Shown one piece after another: positions 42,021 to 51,210 of a stretch of DNA of 64,000 nucleotides. Source of the stretch: Nocardioides halotolerans DSM 19273. GTDB taxonomy: Bacteria; Actinomycetota; Actinomycetes; Propionibacteriales; Nocardioidaceae. A program made the position numbers and the translations under genes. The notes under the pieces were generated by a model that worked only from the letters and a program-made list of their open reading frames with translations, did not search any database and had not been told where the DNA came from. Each line of letters opens with the position of its first letter. Position 1 is the first letter of the stretch. The stretch is taken from positions 62,001-126,000 of the forward strand of contig NZ_AUGT01000020.1 in the NCBI RefSeq assembly GCF_000422805.1, read 5' to 3'.

Positions 42021-43598
42021 CTAGCGCGGGACCCGCACGAGGACCCGGCCGTGGATGCACTCCATGTGCAGCTCGCGGCCGGGTCCGATCGAGTCGCCGT
42101 CGAGCTGGCGCGGGGTCTCGGCGCTCGCCCGCACGACGACCGTGCGACCGGTCATCCGGTCGACCAGCTCGTCCGTGCGCGGTCGTTTGGCGAGCACGCG
42201 GAAGGCCAGCGGGATCCAGGAGAGGAAGCGCCGCGGGTGCAGCATGACGACGTCGAGCAGGCCATCGTCGATCGCGGCGTCCGGGAGGAGCGGCATCCCG
42301 GCCTGGAGGTAGCCGACGTTGCCGACCACGATCGTCCGGGCGCGGTGGGTCGTGAACTCGCCGCCGTCGATGGAGACCTCGACCCGCACCGGCGGGAACA
42401 TCAGCGACTTCAGGGCGGAGAGCACGTAGGCCAGCCACCCGACCTTGGCCTTGATCTCCTCGTTGACGCCTTCCATGATCGCGGCGTCGAAGCCCATCCC
42501 GGCCATGACCATGAAGTGGGTGCCGTCCTCGACGCCGTCGCCGCTGACCCGCACCATGTCGATGGCCCGGTCCTGGCCGGTGAGCGCGATGTCGATGGCC
42601 GCGCGGAGGAACAGCGGGACATCGAGGTTGCGGGCCAGGAGGTTGCCCGTGCCGGCGGGGATGATCCCGATCGGGATGCCCGTGCCGGCCAGCTCGGCGC
42701 AGACCTCGCGCACGGTGCCGTCGCCGCCGCAGACGAGCACCAGGTCGGCGCCGGCGACCGCGGCCGCCTCCGCCATGCCGGTGCCGGGGTCCTCGACGGT
42801 CGTGTAGTGCCAGACCGGCAGCGACCAGCCTGCCTCGGCGGCCATCGAGTTCACGATGCCGCGGAACGCCTCGATGTCCTCGACCTTCGACGGGTTGAGG
42901 ATGACGGCGAGGTTGCGGTCGGACGGGAACGGCGACGCCAGGTCGGGCAGCTGCTGGGCGTGGCTGCGCGGCAGCGGGCTGTAGACGGCCAGGCCGAGAG
43001 CGACCATGCCCATGCCGAGCAGGAACCCGCCCAGCACGTCGGACGGGAAGTGCCGCCCGAGGAACACCCGGTCGAGGCAGACCACGACGACGAACAGCCC
43101 GATGAGGACGTAGAGGGCGCGTCGCACGCTGCTGCGGCGTACCAGCATCACCACGAGCACGATCAGGATCCCGCCGAACGCCGTGATCGACGAGGCGTGC
43201 CCCGAGGGGAACGACTTCGAGGACAGCAGGGCCTGCTCGAGCTGCCACTCGGGGCGCGCACGGCCGACCAGCAGCTTGATCACGGTGTACGTCGCCGTGG
43301 TCGCCACCATGACGCCGACGGTGTAGGTCGCGGCCCGGCGGTGGCCGCGTGTGAGCATGAGCAGCGCGACGGCGAGGGTGAGCACCGCCATGCCGACGTT
43401 GCCGAAGGCCACCTCGATGACCCGGAGCGGCCGGATCATCCAGTGCTCGTCGACGGCCCAGTCGGCCGCGGGCGAGCCCCGGTCGTCGAACTGCGCGGCC
43501 GGACCCCAGCCCTGGACGACCGCGAGCAGCACCAGCACGAACAGCAGGAACGACAGCAGCGCCCAGCCGAGGAGCACGAGGCGAGGTCGGTCCAGCAC
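42021..43598 (-). CDS. PAP2 phosphatase fused to diacylglycerol/sphingosine kinase-like domain
   Basis: The 525-residue protein joins two lipid enzymes. The N-terminal half is a six-helix PAP2 phosphatase with KLLVGRARPEW, SFPSGHASSITAF and LGRHFPSDVLGG (about 100-195). The C-terminal half is a lipid kinase catalytic domain with ILNPSKV, VCGGDGTVREV and PAGTGNLLARNL (about 233-320). The order suggests a membrane enzyme handling phosphatidate or undecaprenyl-type lipids. The GTG at 43596-43598 was chosen; the frame stays open 28 codons further up without a ribosome site. Confidence 0.87.
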   Translation of the reverse strand: MLDRPRLVLLGWALLSFLLFVLVLLAVVQGWGPAAQFDDRGSPAADWAVDEHWMIRPLRVIEVAFGNVGMAVLTLAVALLMLTRGHRRAATYTVGVMVATTATYTVIKLLVGRARPEWQLEQALLSSKSFPSGHASSITAFGGILIVLVVMLVRRSSVRRALYVLIGLFVVVVCLDRVFLGRHFPSDVLGGFLLGMGMVALGLAVYSPLPRSHAQQLPDLASPFPSDRNLAVILNPSKVEDIEAFRGIVNSMAAEAGWSLPVWHYTTVEDPGTGMAEAAAVAGADLVLVCGGDGTVREVCAELAGTGIPIGIIPAGTGNLLARNLDVPLFLRAAIDIALTGQDRAIDMVRVSGDGVEDGTHFMVMAGMGFDAAIMEGVNEEIKAKVGWLAYVLSALKSLMFPPVRVEVSIDGGEFTTHRARTIVVGNVGYLQAGMPLLPDAAIDDGLLDVVMLHPRRFLSWIPLAFRVLAKRPRTDELVDRMTGRTVVVRASAETPRQLDGDSIGPGRELHMECIHGRVLVRVPR

Positions 43599-43773
43599 GT
43601 CACGAGTATGGCTGGGCCCGTCGTGATCCCGAGCAACGGCGATGCCCCCTGTGCAATCCGCGTGAGGAGCGCGGGGACCCACGACTAGCCTTGGCGCGTG
43701 ACCTCACCCCACGAAACCCTGCGTTGGGCGCGCTGCGCGCGGAGCGCGCGCGCTTTCGAGGGGACCCCGACAA

Positions 43774-45051
43774 ATGATTGACACCCGCATCCTCCGTGAC
43801 CAGCCCGACCGCGTGCGCGCCGCCCAGGCCAAGCGTGGGCTGTCCGACGCGGTCGTCGACGAGGCCCTGGCCGCCGACCAGGCGCGGCGCCGGGCGATCG
43901 CCGAGTACGAGGCGAGGCGCGGCGAGCAGAAGGCGCTCGGCAAGCAGATCCCGCAGGCGCAGGGCGAGGAGAAGCAGGCCCTGCTGGAGCGCACGAAGGC
44001 GCTGGCCGCGGAGGTCAAGGCCGCCGAGGCGGCCCAGGTGGCGGCGGAGGAGGCCTGGCAGGCCGCGGTGCTGGCGATCCCCAACCTCGCCCACGACGAC
44101 GCTCCTGCCGGCGGCGAGGACGACTACACGGTCCTCGAGACGGTCGGCACCCCGCGCGACTTCGCGGCGGAGGGCTTCGAGCCGCGCGACCACGTCGAGC
44201 TCGGGCGGATGCTCGGTGCCATCGACATGGAGCGGGGGGCCAAGGTCTCCGGCTCGCGGTTCTACTTCCTCACCGGCGTCGGTGCGCAGCTCGAGCTGGC
44301 GCTGGTCAACCTCGCGATGGAGCAGGCGCGCAACGCCGGCTTCACCCAGGTCATCGCGCCCTCGCTGGTGCGCCCGCGGGCCATGGAGGGCACCGGCTTC
44401 CTCGGCCAGGCCGCTGACGACGTCTACCGCATCGAGGGCGAGGACCTCTACCTCGTCGGCACCTCGGAGGTGCCGATGGCGGCCTACCACTCCGACGAGA
44501 TCCTCGACGGCTCGTCGCTGCCGCTGCGCTACGCGGCGTTCAGCCCCTGCTTCCGCAAGGAGGCCGGCTCGCACGGCAAGGACACCAAGGGCATCATCCG
44601 GGTGCACTGGTTCGACAAGGTCGAGATGTTCGTCTACACGACCACCGAGGACTCCGACGCCGAGCACCAGCGCCTGCTGGCCTGGGAGAAGGAGTTCCTC
44701 GACAAGCTCGAGCTCGCCTACCGCGTCATCGACGTCGCCGCCGGCGACCTCGGCCTGTCGGCGACCCGCAAGTTCGACTGCGAGGCGTGGATCCCCACCC
44801 AGGGTCGCTACCGCGAGCTCACCTCGACGTCCAACTGCACCGAGTTCCAGACCCGCCGCCTCGACATCCGCGGCCGGTTCCCCGAGGGCACCGCTCCGAT
44901 CTCGACGCTCAACGGCACCCTCTGCGCGATGACCCGCACGATCGTGGCGATCCTCGAGACCCACCAGAACGCCGACGGCTCGGTGACCGTCCCGCAGGCG
45001 CTGCGGCCGCACATGGGCGGGCTCGACGTCCTCAAGCCGATGCATGCCTGA
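43774..45051 (+). CDS. serS: Seryl-tRNA synthetase
   Basis: The 425-residue class II synthetase starts [20 protein letters not shown] with the N-terminal coiled-coil arm (about 30-105) that binds the long arm of tRNA-Ser. The catalytic core has [29 protein letters not shown] (motif 2), and [16 protein letters not shown] (motif 3). It charges the two serine tRNAs found later in the window. It overlaps the HAD gene downstream by eight bases. Confidence 0.96.
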   Translation: MIDTRILRDQPDRVRAAQAKRGLSDAVVDEALAADQARRRAIAEYEARRGEQKALGKQIPQAQGEEKQALLERTKALAAEVKAAEAAQVAAEEAWQAAVLAIPNLAHDDAPAGGEDDYTVLETVGTPRDFAAEGFEPRDHVELGRMLGAIDMERGAKVSGSRFYFLTGVGAQLELALVNLAMEQARNAGFTQVIAPSLVRPRAMEGTGFLGQAADDVYRIEGEDLYLVGTSEVPMAAYHSDEILDGSSLPLRYAAFSPCFRKEAGSHGKDTKGIIRVHWFDKVEMFVYTTTEDSDAEHQRLLAWEKEFLDKLELAYRVIDVAAGDLGLSATRKFDCEAWIPTQGRYRELTSTSNCTEFQTRRLDIRGRFPEGTAPISTLNGTLCAMTRTIVAILETHQNADGSVTVPQALRPHMGGLDVLKPMHA

Positions 45052-45877
45052 CCCCGCCGGATGGGTCCCGCGCCTGGTCGCGCTCGACATCGACGGGACG
45101 CTCCTGAAGTGGATCGAGGGCGCCGGCACGACCTACGAGGAGATCGCGCCCGCGGTCGGCGACGCCGTACGCCGCGCCCGTGACGCGGGCTGCCACGTCG
45201 TGCTCGCGAGCGGCCGCTCGCCGCACGGCATGACCCCGGTCGCCGACCTCCTCGAGCTGCACCTCGACGACACCGAGCCGCTCTGGATCGTGGCCAGCAA
45301 CGGCGCCGTGGTCTTCCGCTACCCGCCGATCGAGGTCGTCGTGGAGGAGACCTTCGACGCGGCCCCGGCCGTGCAGGCCATCCTCGAGCGGCACCCCACG
45401 GCCCTGGTCGCCGTCGAGGAGCGCGGGGTCGGCTACCGCGTCACCAAGGAGTTCCCGGTCGGCGAGCTGTCCGGCGAGATGATCGTCACCGACGTCGAGG
45501 ACCTCGTCGCGGCCCCGGTCAGCCGCGTCATCATCCGCGACCCCGAGGCCACCGCCGACGACTTCGTCGCGCTCGCCAGGGAGCTCGGGCTGCACGGCAC
45601 CGACTACGTCGTGGGCTGGACCGCCTGGCTCGACCTGGCCCCGGTCGGCGTCTCGAAGGCCTCGGGCCTCGCCCACGTCGCCGAGCGGCTCGGCATCGAC
45701 GCCGCCGACGTCCTCGCCATCGGCGACGGCCGCAACGACATCGAGATGCTCCGCTGGGCGGGCCGCGGCGTGGCGATGGGGCAGGCGGTCCAGGCGGTCA
45801 TCGACGCCGCCGACGACGTGACCGGCCCGGTCGCCGACGACGGTGCGGCCGTCGAGCTGGGGAAGTACTTCCCGTGA
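45044..45877 (+). CDS. Cof-type HAD-superfamily hydrolase
   Basis: The 277-residue protein has the nucleophile motif [13 protein letters not shown] (about 11-23), the second motif [10 protein letters not shown], and the C-terminal [19 protein letters not shown] with paired Asp. This is the C2-capped HAD type that hydrolyses sugar or cofactor phosphates; the substrate is not predictable. It is coupled to serS and to the acetyltransferase gene. Confidence 0.88.
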   Translation: MPDPAGWVPRLVALDIDGTLLKWIEGAGTTYEEIAPAVGDAVRRARDAGCHVVLASGRSPHGMTPVADLLELHLDDTEPLWIVASNGAVVFRYPPIEVVVEETFDAAPAVQAILERHPTALVAVEERGVGYRVTKEFPVGELSGEMIVTDVEDLVAAPVSRVIIRDPEATADDFVALARELGLHGTDYVVGWTAWLDLAPVGVSKASGLAHVAERLGIDAADVLAIGDGRNDIEMLRWAGRGVAMGQAVQAVIDAADDVTGPVADDGAAVELGKYFP

Positions 45878-46368
45878 CCCTGCCTCCCGCGCTGGCGCCC
45901 GTGCTGGCGACCGAGCGGCTGCGGCTGCCGCTGTGGACCGCTGCCGACGTGGCCGCCATCCGCGGCGGCGCCCGCGCGCCGTACTGGCACCCTCAGTTCC
46001 CGCGCGAGGACGACCGGGACGCCACGACCCTGTGGCGCGACGGCGACCCGTGGTCCAGCCGCTCGATCACCGTCCACGACGTCGTCGTCGGCTCGATCGG
46101 CTTCTTCGGGCCGCCCGAGCCCGCCGCCGACGGCACGCCCGAGGTCGAGGTCGGCTACGGCCTCGTGGAGGCCGCGCGCGGCCGGGGCTACGCGACCGAG
46201 GCGCTCACCGCGCTCGTCGCCGCCGCCGAGGAGGCCGGTGCGCGGGTCAGGGCCAGCGTGCTGCCGGACAACGCGCCCAGCCTCCGGGTCCTCGCCACGT
46301 GCGGGTTCACCGACCTGCGCGGGAGCAACGAGGACGGCGAGCTCGTGATGGCCCGGCCGCTGCGGTGA
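45874..46368 (+). CDS. GNAT-family N-acetyltransferase
   Basis: The 164-residue protein follows the RimJ/RimL type: TERLRLPLWTAADVAAI near the N-terminus, VGSIGFFG, then the acetyl-CoA binding segment EVGYGLVEAARGRGYATEAL (about 93-112). The acceptor is unknown. It overlaps both neighbours by four bases. Confidence 0.87.
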   Translation: MTLPPALAPVLATERLRLPLWTAADVAAIRGGARAPYWHPQFPREDDRDATTLWRDGDPWSSRSITVHDVVVGSIGFFGPPEPAADGTPEVEVGYGLVEAARGRGYATEALTALVAAAEEAGARVRASVLPDNAPSLRVLATCGFTDLRGSNEDGELVMARPLR

Positions 46369-47159
46369 GCCTGCCGCGCCTCGTCGCCACCGACCTCGAC
46401 GGGACGCTGGTGCGCTCCGACGGCACGATCTCCGAGCACACCCGCGCGGTGCTCGTCTCCGTGGAGGCCGCCGGCGTCCCGGTCGTCTTCGTCACCGGAC
46501 GTCCGCTCCGCTGGGCCGAGGAGGTCTTCGACCACGTCGGCGACCACGGGCTCGCCGTGGTCTCCAACGGCGCCCTGGTCTGGGACGTCGCAGCCGACCG
46601 GCCCCGGCTGCGCCGCGAGATCGACGCGGCGACCGTGCTGCGCGTCTGTGCCGAGCTGCGCGCCGCCGTGCCTGGCTCGGCGTTCGCCGTGGAGACGCTC
46701 GACGGGATCGGGCTCGAGCCGGGCTTCCTCGAGCGGCACCCCGTCCCCGCCGGTGCCCGCCGCGCGTCGCTCGACGAGCTCGTCACCGGCCCCGTCCTCA
46801 AGCTGCTCGCGCGGCACGAGGAGCTCGGGCCGCAGGACTACTGGGACGCCGCCGAGACGGCGATCGGCGAGCACGTGACGATCACCTGGTCGTCGTCCAG
46901 CACGCTGCTGGAGATCAGCGCCCACGGGGTCACCAAGGCCACCACCCTCGCGCTGCTCGCCGACCACCTCGGCGTCGCATCGGACGCCGTCGTCGCGTTC
47001 GGCGACATGCCCAACGACCTGCCGATGCTGGCGTGGGCCGGCACGCCGTACGCCATGGCCAACGCGCACCCGAGCGTGCTCGCCGCCGTCGACCAGGTGG
47101 CGCCGAGCAACGACGAGGACGGCGTGGCTCAGGTCCTGGCTGGCATGTTCGACCTGTGA
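46365..47159 (+). CDS. Second Cof-type HAD-superfamily hydrolase
   Basis: The 264-residue protein has LVATDLDGTLVRSDG near its start, VVFVTGRPLRW, GVTKATTLALLADHLG, and AVVAFGDMPNDLPMLAWAG. It is the same family as the gene at 45044, from which it is separated by the GNAT gene. The GTG start overlaps the TGA of the acetyltransferase. The substrate is unknown. Confidence 0.88.
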   Translation: MSLPRLVATDLDGTLVRSDGTISEHTRAVLVSVEAAGVPVVFVTGRPLRWAEEVFDHVGDHGLAVVSNGALVWDVAADRPRLRREIDAATVLRVCAELRAAVPGSAFAVETLDGIGLEPGFLERHPVPAGARRASLDELVTGPVLKLLARHEELGPQDYWDAAETAIGEHVTITWSSSSTLLEISAHGVTKATTLALLADHLGVASDAVVAFGDMPNDLPMLAWAGTPYAMANAHPSVLAAVDQVAPSNDEDGVAQVLAGMFDL

Positions 47160-47179
47160 TCTGTTGTGATGAGCGGGTT

Positions 47180-47794
47180 ATGCGCCGCCTCTCGACGACC
47201 CTCCTCGGCGGTCTGCTCGCGGCCCTGGTGGTGCTCGGTGCAGGCGCCCCGGCGCACGCCGCCAAGCCGCACAAGAAGGCGCCGACCTGCCCCGCGGTCA
47301 CCGTCGACGACAGCACCAAGCGCGCGATGGCGGTCTTCAGCGGCGTGGTCACCGACGTGCAGCGTGCCCCCCGCACCGACGGGCAGCAGGGCGCGATCTA
47401 CACCCAGACCGTGACGGTCGACCTCGTCTACCAGGGCAAGATCGACACCGAGACGGTCACCGTGCAGACCGACCGCAACCGCGCGGAGTGCAGCCTCGGC
47501 GCGCTCGCGAAGGACGTCGAGTACATGTTCTTCGTCACCGGCAACGGCCAGCCGTGGATCGCCACCGGGGGGAGCGGCACCCGCATCTCCAGCGACGCCG
47601 TGGCCGCCGAGGTGGTCGGCCTCATCGGCGAGGGCAGGCCGCCGATCGACCCGACGCCCGAGACGGCGAGCTTCACGCCGGTCGACACGAGCGAGCCGCA
47701 GTCGTTCACCCGGTCGGCCGCTCCGGGCGCGGCCCTCGTGCTGGTCGGCCTGCTCGGCCTGGTGGTCGTGCGCGGCGTCAGCCGCGGCCGCTAG
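47180..47794 (+). CDS. Exported protein with C-terminal membrane anchor
   Basis: The 204-residue protein has a signal peptide (MRRLSTTLLGGLLAALVVLG, ending near AHAA), a beta-rich domain with Cys at about 35 and 96 (TCPAVTVDD, ECSLGALAKD) and VFSGVVTDVQRAP, and a C-terminal transmembrane helix ALVLVGLLGLVVVRG followed by Arg. The layout recalls small netrin/TIMP-like secreted domains of actinobacteria, but I cannot assign a function. GAGCGG lies before the ATG at 47180. Confidence 0.7.
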   Translation: MRRLSTTLLGGLLAALVVLGAGAPAHAAKPHKKAPTCPAVTVDDSTKRAMAVFSGVVTDVQRAPRTDGQQGAIYTQTVTVDLVYQGKIDTETVTVQTDRNRAECSLGALAKDVEYMFFVTGNGQPWIATGGSGTRISSDAVAAEVVGLIGEGRPPIDPTPETASFTPVDTSEPQSFTRSAAPGAALVLVGLLGLVVVRGVSRGR

Positions 47795-47805
47795 GAGCCA
47801 CCTAG

Positions 47806-48402
47806 CTAGAGGTACATCCCGCCGGAGTCACCCGGCTGGGGGCGTGGGTCCTGCTGCTGCTCAGGCCCGCCGGAGCCCGCGGGCAGCCCGCGACGCATCT
47901 GCTCGAACTGCGCCCGCGCCGCCATCTGCTGGGCGTACATCGCCGTCTGGATGCCGTGGAACAGTCCCTCGAGCCAGCCGACCAGCTGCGCCTGGGCGAT
48001 GCGCAGCTCGCCCTCCGACGGCGTCTGGTCGTCGGAGAACGGCAGCGCCAGCCGCTCGAGCTCCTCGACCAGGTCGGGCGAGAGGCCCTCCTCCAGCTCG
48101 TGCACGGAGGCCTTGTGGATCTCCTTGAGGCGGTTGCGGCTCGCCTCGTCGAGGGGCGCCGACTTCACCTCCTCGAGCAGCTGGCGGATCATGCTGCCGA
48201 TCCGCATCACCTTGGCGGGCTGCTCCACCTGGTTGGTGACCGACGTGGCCTCGTCGTCCTCGCCCTGCGCGAGGGCCAGCGCGGACTCCGGGACGGCCCC
48301 GACCGGCTGCCCGTCGGGGCCGACGATCAGGACCTGACGCTCGCCGGAGCCCTCCTGGCCGTCCTGCGACTGCGCGCTCCCCGTCGGCTGCTGCTGGTTC
48401 AT
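47806..48402 (-). CDS. bpa: Bacterial proteasome activator Bpa (PafE-like)
   Basis: The 198-residue protein has the DUF2587/Bpa core: RIGSMIRQLLEEVKSAPLDE, LKEIHKASVHELEEGLSPDL, and LVGWLEGLFHGIQTAMYAQQ. The C-terminus GGMYL is a variant of the GQYL motif that docks into the 20S proteasome. Bpa forms a ring that feeds unfolded proteins to the proteasome without ATP. It shows that this organism has a 20S proteasome. The ATG at 48400-48402 begins the polar, Gln-rich N-terminal tail. Confidence 0.9.
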   Translation of the reverse strand: MNQQQPTGSAQSQDGQEGSGERQVLIVGPDGQPVGAVPESALALAQGEDDEATSVTNQVEQPAKVMRIGSMIRQLLEEVKSAPLDEASRNRLKEIHKASVHELEEGLSPDLVEELERLALPFSDDQTPSEGELRIAQAQLVGWLEGLFHGIQTAMYAQQMAARAQFEQMRRGLPAGSGGPEQQQDPRPQPGDSGGMYL

Positions 48403-48425
48403 GCCCCCAAGGTATCCAGCGGCAC

Positions 48426-49406
48426 TCAACGCACGACGAGCAGGATCTTCCCGGTGTGGGTGCCGGACTCCATCAGCTCGTGCGCGCGGCGTACGTCGTC
48501 GAGCGCCAGCGTGTCCTCGACGATCGGGCGGACCGCGCCCTCGGCCACCAGCGGCCAGACGTGCTCGACGACGGAGGCGCAGATCGCGGCCTTCTCCTCG
48601 GCCGGCCGGGCGCGCAGCGTGGTCGCGATGACCGCACCGCGCTTGCGCATCAGGGCGCCGAGGTCGAGCTCGCCCTTCGTCCCGCCCTGCATGCCGATGA
48701 CGACGAGGCGCCCCTCGGTCGCCAGCGCGCTCACGTTGCGCCCGAGGTATGACGCGCCCATGTTGTCGAGGACGACGTCGGCGCCGGCTCCGCCGGTGCG
48801 CTCCCTGACGACCTCGACGAAGTCCTCGTCGCGGTAGTCGATCGCCACCTCGGCGCCGAGGCCGAGGCAGAACTCGCGCTTCTCGGGGGTCCCGGCCGTG
48901 GTGAGCACCCGCGCGCCCAGCTGCGAGGCGAGCTGGATCGCGAAGCTGCCGATCCCGCCCGCGCCGCCGTGGACCAGCAGCACCTCGTCGGGCTGGAGCG
49001 CGGCGAGCATGACCACGTTGGACCACACCGTGCACGCCACCTCGGGCAGCGCCGCGGCCTCGACCAGGTCGACGCCCGCGGGCACCGGCATCAGCTGGCC
49101 GGCGGGGACGGCGACGTGGGTGGCGTAGGCGCCGGCGGAGAGCAGCGCGCAGGCCCGGTCGCCGACGGCCCAGCCGTCGACACCGTCACCGAGCGCGGCC
49201 ACCGTGCCGCTGCACTCCATGCCGAGGACGTCGGAGGCTCCGGGCGGTGGCGGGTAGAAGCCCTGCCGCTGCAGCAGGTCGGCACGGTTGAGCCCGGCCG
49301 CCGCGACCTCGAGCAGGACCTCGCCGGGCCGCGGCTCGGGGTCGGGGAGGTCGTGCAGGGCGAGCACCTCGGGACCGCCGGCCCCGTCGGCGAGCACGGC
49401 TCGCAT
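48426..49406 (-). CDS. Zinc-type alcohol dehydrogenase-like NADPH:quinone oxidoreductase
   Basis: The 326-residue MDR protein has AAGLNRADLLQRQGFYPPPP, GMECSGTVAALGDGV, the nucleotide loop LLVHGGAGGIGSFAIQLAS (about 139-157), and GTHTGKILLVVR at its end. It lacks the Cys ligands of the structural zinc, as quinone oxidoreductases (PIG3/QorA) do. It would reduce quinones with NADPH. It is the last of three genes with MobA and a DUF6457 protein; spacing to the next is seven bases. Confidence 0.88.
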   Translation of the reverse strand: MRAVLADGAGGPEVLALHDLPDPEPRPGEVLLEVAAAGLNRADLLQRQGFYPPPPGASDVLGMECSGTVAALGDGVDGWAVGDRACALLSAGAYATHVAVPAGQLMPVPAGVDLVEAAALPEVACTVWSNVVMLAALQPDEVLLVHGGAGGIGSFAIQLASQLGARVLTTAGTPEKREFCLGLGAEVAIDYRDEDFVEVVRERTGGAGADVVLDNMGASYLGRNVSALATEGRLVVIGMQGGTKGELDLGALMRKRGAVIATTLRARPAEEKAAICASVVEHVWPLVAEGAVRPIVEDTLALDDVRRAHELMESGTHTGKILLVVR

Positions 49407-49413
49407 CAGGGCG

Positions 49414-49773
49414 TCAGACCTCTTCGTCGACGAGCTCGTCGACGCGGTCGTCGACGTACTCCTCGCCGGTGTGGTCGACCGTCCGGTCGTCGGGGATCGG
49501 GTCGTTGACGTCGTCGGGGTCAGGAGCGTCGGCGGGACGGTCCCAGCCCTCGGCAAGGACCTGGGCCTTCGCCGCCAGCGCCTCGACGGCGTCGGGGTCG
49601 GCGTCCTGCGCGCCGGCCGCGAACCCGAGCAGGTAGGCGGTCACCGGCGCCGCCAGCCGCTCGACGTTGTGGGCGGCGAGCTTGGTGAGGTCGGCCAGCA
49701 GCCCCTCGTCGACCTCCACGTCCTCGAGATCGAGGACGTCGCTCAGCTCGTCGATCCAGTCGTGGAGGTTCAC
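49414..49773 (-). CDS. DUF6457-type small protein
   Basis: The 119-residue protein starts MNLHDWIDELSDVLDLEDVE, then VDEGLLADLTKLAAHNVERL and APVTAYLLGFAAG, and ends in a long acidic, Asp-rich tail. I recall this family next to mobA in actinobacteria, where it may help molybdenum cofactor delivery; the function is unproven. It lies between the quinone oxidoreductase and mobA genes. Confidence 0.75.
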   Translation of the reverse strand: MNLHDWIDELSDVLDLEDVEVDEGLLADLTKLAAHNVERLAAPVTAYLLGFAAGAQDADPDAVEALAAKAQVLAEGWDRPADAPDPDDVNDPIPDDRTVDHTGEEYVDDRVDELVDEEV

Positions 49774-49822
49774 GCCATCAGACTTACGCGCCGGCCGGAG
49801 TCTCGCAAGTTCCTTCTACCGA

Positions 49823-50389
49823 TCACGTGGTCAGGTCCCTGACGTCGGCCCACGTGTCGACGTCGCGATGCTCCTGCTCCTGTGCCGGCACCTCGACGAG
49901 GTCCAGCGGTGCGAGCAGGCGGTGGAGGGCGAGGTTGTGCTGCTCCTCCACGCTCGGCCGTACGGCGTCCAGGCGCGCCACGTCGAGGACGAGAGCGAGC
50001 TGGCGGCGGCCGTCGGGACCGGTGAGCACGGCACCGTCGTGGTCCTCGGCCGCGTCGCGGAGCCGCTGGAAGGTCTGGGCGGTCACGAACGGCATGTCGC
50101 AGGCCAGCACCGCGAGCCTCGCGCGCGGCTCGAGCAGCGCGTCGCGACCCGTGAGCAGCGCCGCCACCGGACCGCCGTGGCGCGGGTCCTCGCGGGTGAA
50201 CGTCACGGGCCGGTGCGTCGGCACCGGGTCGCCGACCACCACCACCTCGGTCGCGTCGATGACCGCGTCGAGCGCCCAGGTGAGGAGGGTGCGTCCGCGC
50301 AGCTCGAGCGAGGACTTGTCGGCGCCGTCCAGGCGGGCGGCGACGCCGCCGGCCAGCACCACCGCGCTGAACGCCGACCCGATCGCCAT
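49823..50389 (-). CDS. mobA: Molybdenum cofactor guanylyltransferase
   Basis: The 188-residue nucleotidyltransferase has the loop AVVLAGGVAARLDGADKSSL (about 9-28), where a typical MobA has GG-S-R-G-DK; here Arg-Leu-Asp-Gly-Ala-Asp-Lys. HGGPVAALLTG and LACDMPFV (metal-binding Asp, about 98-105) are conserved. It links GMP to molybdopterin. It overlaps nothing; its start is 30 bases from the divergent amidase gene. Confidence 0.85.
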   Translation of the reverse strand: MAIGSAFSAVVLAGGVAARLDGADKSSLELRGRTLLTWALDAVIDATEVVVVGDPVPTHRPVTFTREDPRHGGPVAALLTGRDALLEPRARLAVLACDMPFVTAQTFQRLRDAAEDHDGAVLTGPDGRRQLALVLDVARLDAVRPSVEEQHNLALHRLLAPLDLVEVPAQEQEHRDVDTWADVRDLTT

Positions 50390-50419
50390 GGCCCCAGTCT
50401 GGCTGGCAGGCTGGGCGGG

Positions 50420-51199
50420 GTGAGCATGCTGTCGGTCACAGTGGTGCAGGCGGCCTCGGGGCTCGACCCGGCCGGCAACCGGGCCCGGCTGCGCGAGCTG
50501 GTCCCGTCGGGCAGCGACCTCGTGGTGCTGCCGGAGGCGTTCGCCCGCGACTTCGGCGAGGCCGGCTCCGCCGTGGGCCCCTACGCCGAGCCGCTCGACG
50601 GCGCCTTCGCGAGCGAGCTGTCCGCCGTGGCGGCGGAGCGTCGTACCACCGCGGTCGCGGGCATGTTCGAGACCTCCGACGACCCGGCGCGCCCGTTCAA
50701 CACGGTGGTGGTGCGCGGCGTCGCCGAGGCGAGCTACCGCAAGATCCACCTCTACGACTCCTTCGGCTACCGCGAGTCCGACGCGCTCCGGGCCGGCTCC
50801 CTCGAGCCGTCGCTCGTCGACCTCGGCCCGTTCCGGGTGGGCCTGATGACCTGCTACGACCTGCGCTTCCCCGAGCTCGCCCGACTCCTGGTGGACCGCG
50901 GCGCCGAGGTGCTCGTGGTGCCTGCGGCGTGGGTCGCCGGCCCGCGCAAGGTCGAGCACTGGCGCACCCTGGTGCTGGCCCGGGCGATCGAGAACACCGT
51001 CTTCGTGGTCGCCGCCGCCCAGCCCGGCCCCCGCTACTCCGGGCACTCGATGGTCGTCGACCCGTTCGGCGACGTGCTCGCCGAGGCCGGCGAGGACGCC
51101 GCGACGCTCAGCGCGACCCTCGACCGGGCAGTGCTGGAGCAGGCGCGGGCCACCAACCCCTCGCTCGCCAACAGGAGGATCCCGCCACCTCCTCTGTAA
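50420..51199 (+). CDS. Carbon-nitrogen hydrolase (nitrilase superfamily)
   Basis: The 259-residue protein has the catalytic triad Glu in VVLPEAFARDF, Lys in YRKIHLYDSFGY, and Cys in GLMTCYDLRFPE. The pattern resembles deaminated-glutathione amidase or omega-amidase (Nit1/Nit2-like), which repairs deaminated metabolites. The GTG at 50420 (VSMLSVTVVQ) was chosen; the ATG two codons in is an alternative. A gene for a membrane protein follows after 11 bases. Confidence 0.88.
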   Translation: MSMLSVTVVQAASGLDPAGNRARLRELVPSGSDLVVLPEAFARDFGEAGSAVGPYAEPLDGAFASELSAVAAERRTTAVAGMFETSDDPARPFNTVVVRGVAEASYRKIHLYDSFGYRESDALRAGSLEPSLVDLGPFRVGLMTCYDLRFPELARLLVDRGAEVLVVPAAWVAGPRKVEHWRTLVLARAIENTVFVVAAAQPGPRYSGHSMVVDPFGDVLAEAGEDAATLSATLDRAVLEQARATNPSLANRRIPPPPL

Positions 51200-51210
51200 C
51201 CTGTTCTGTC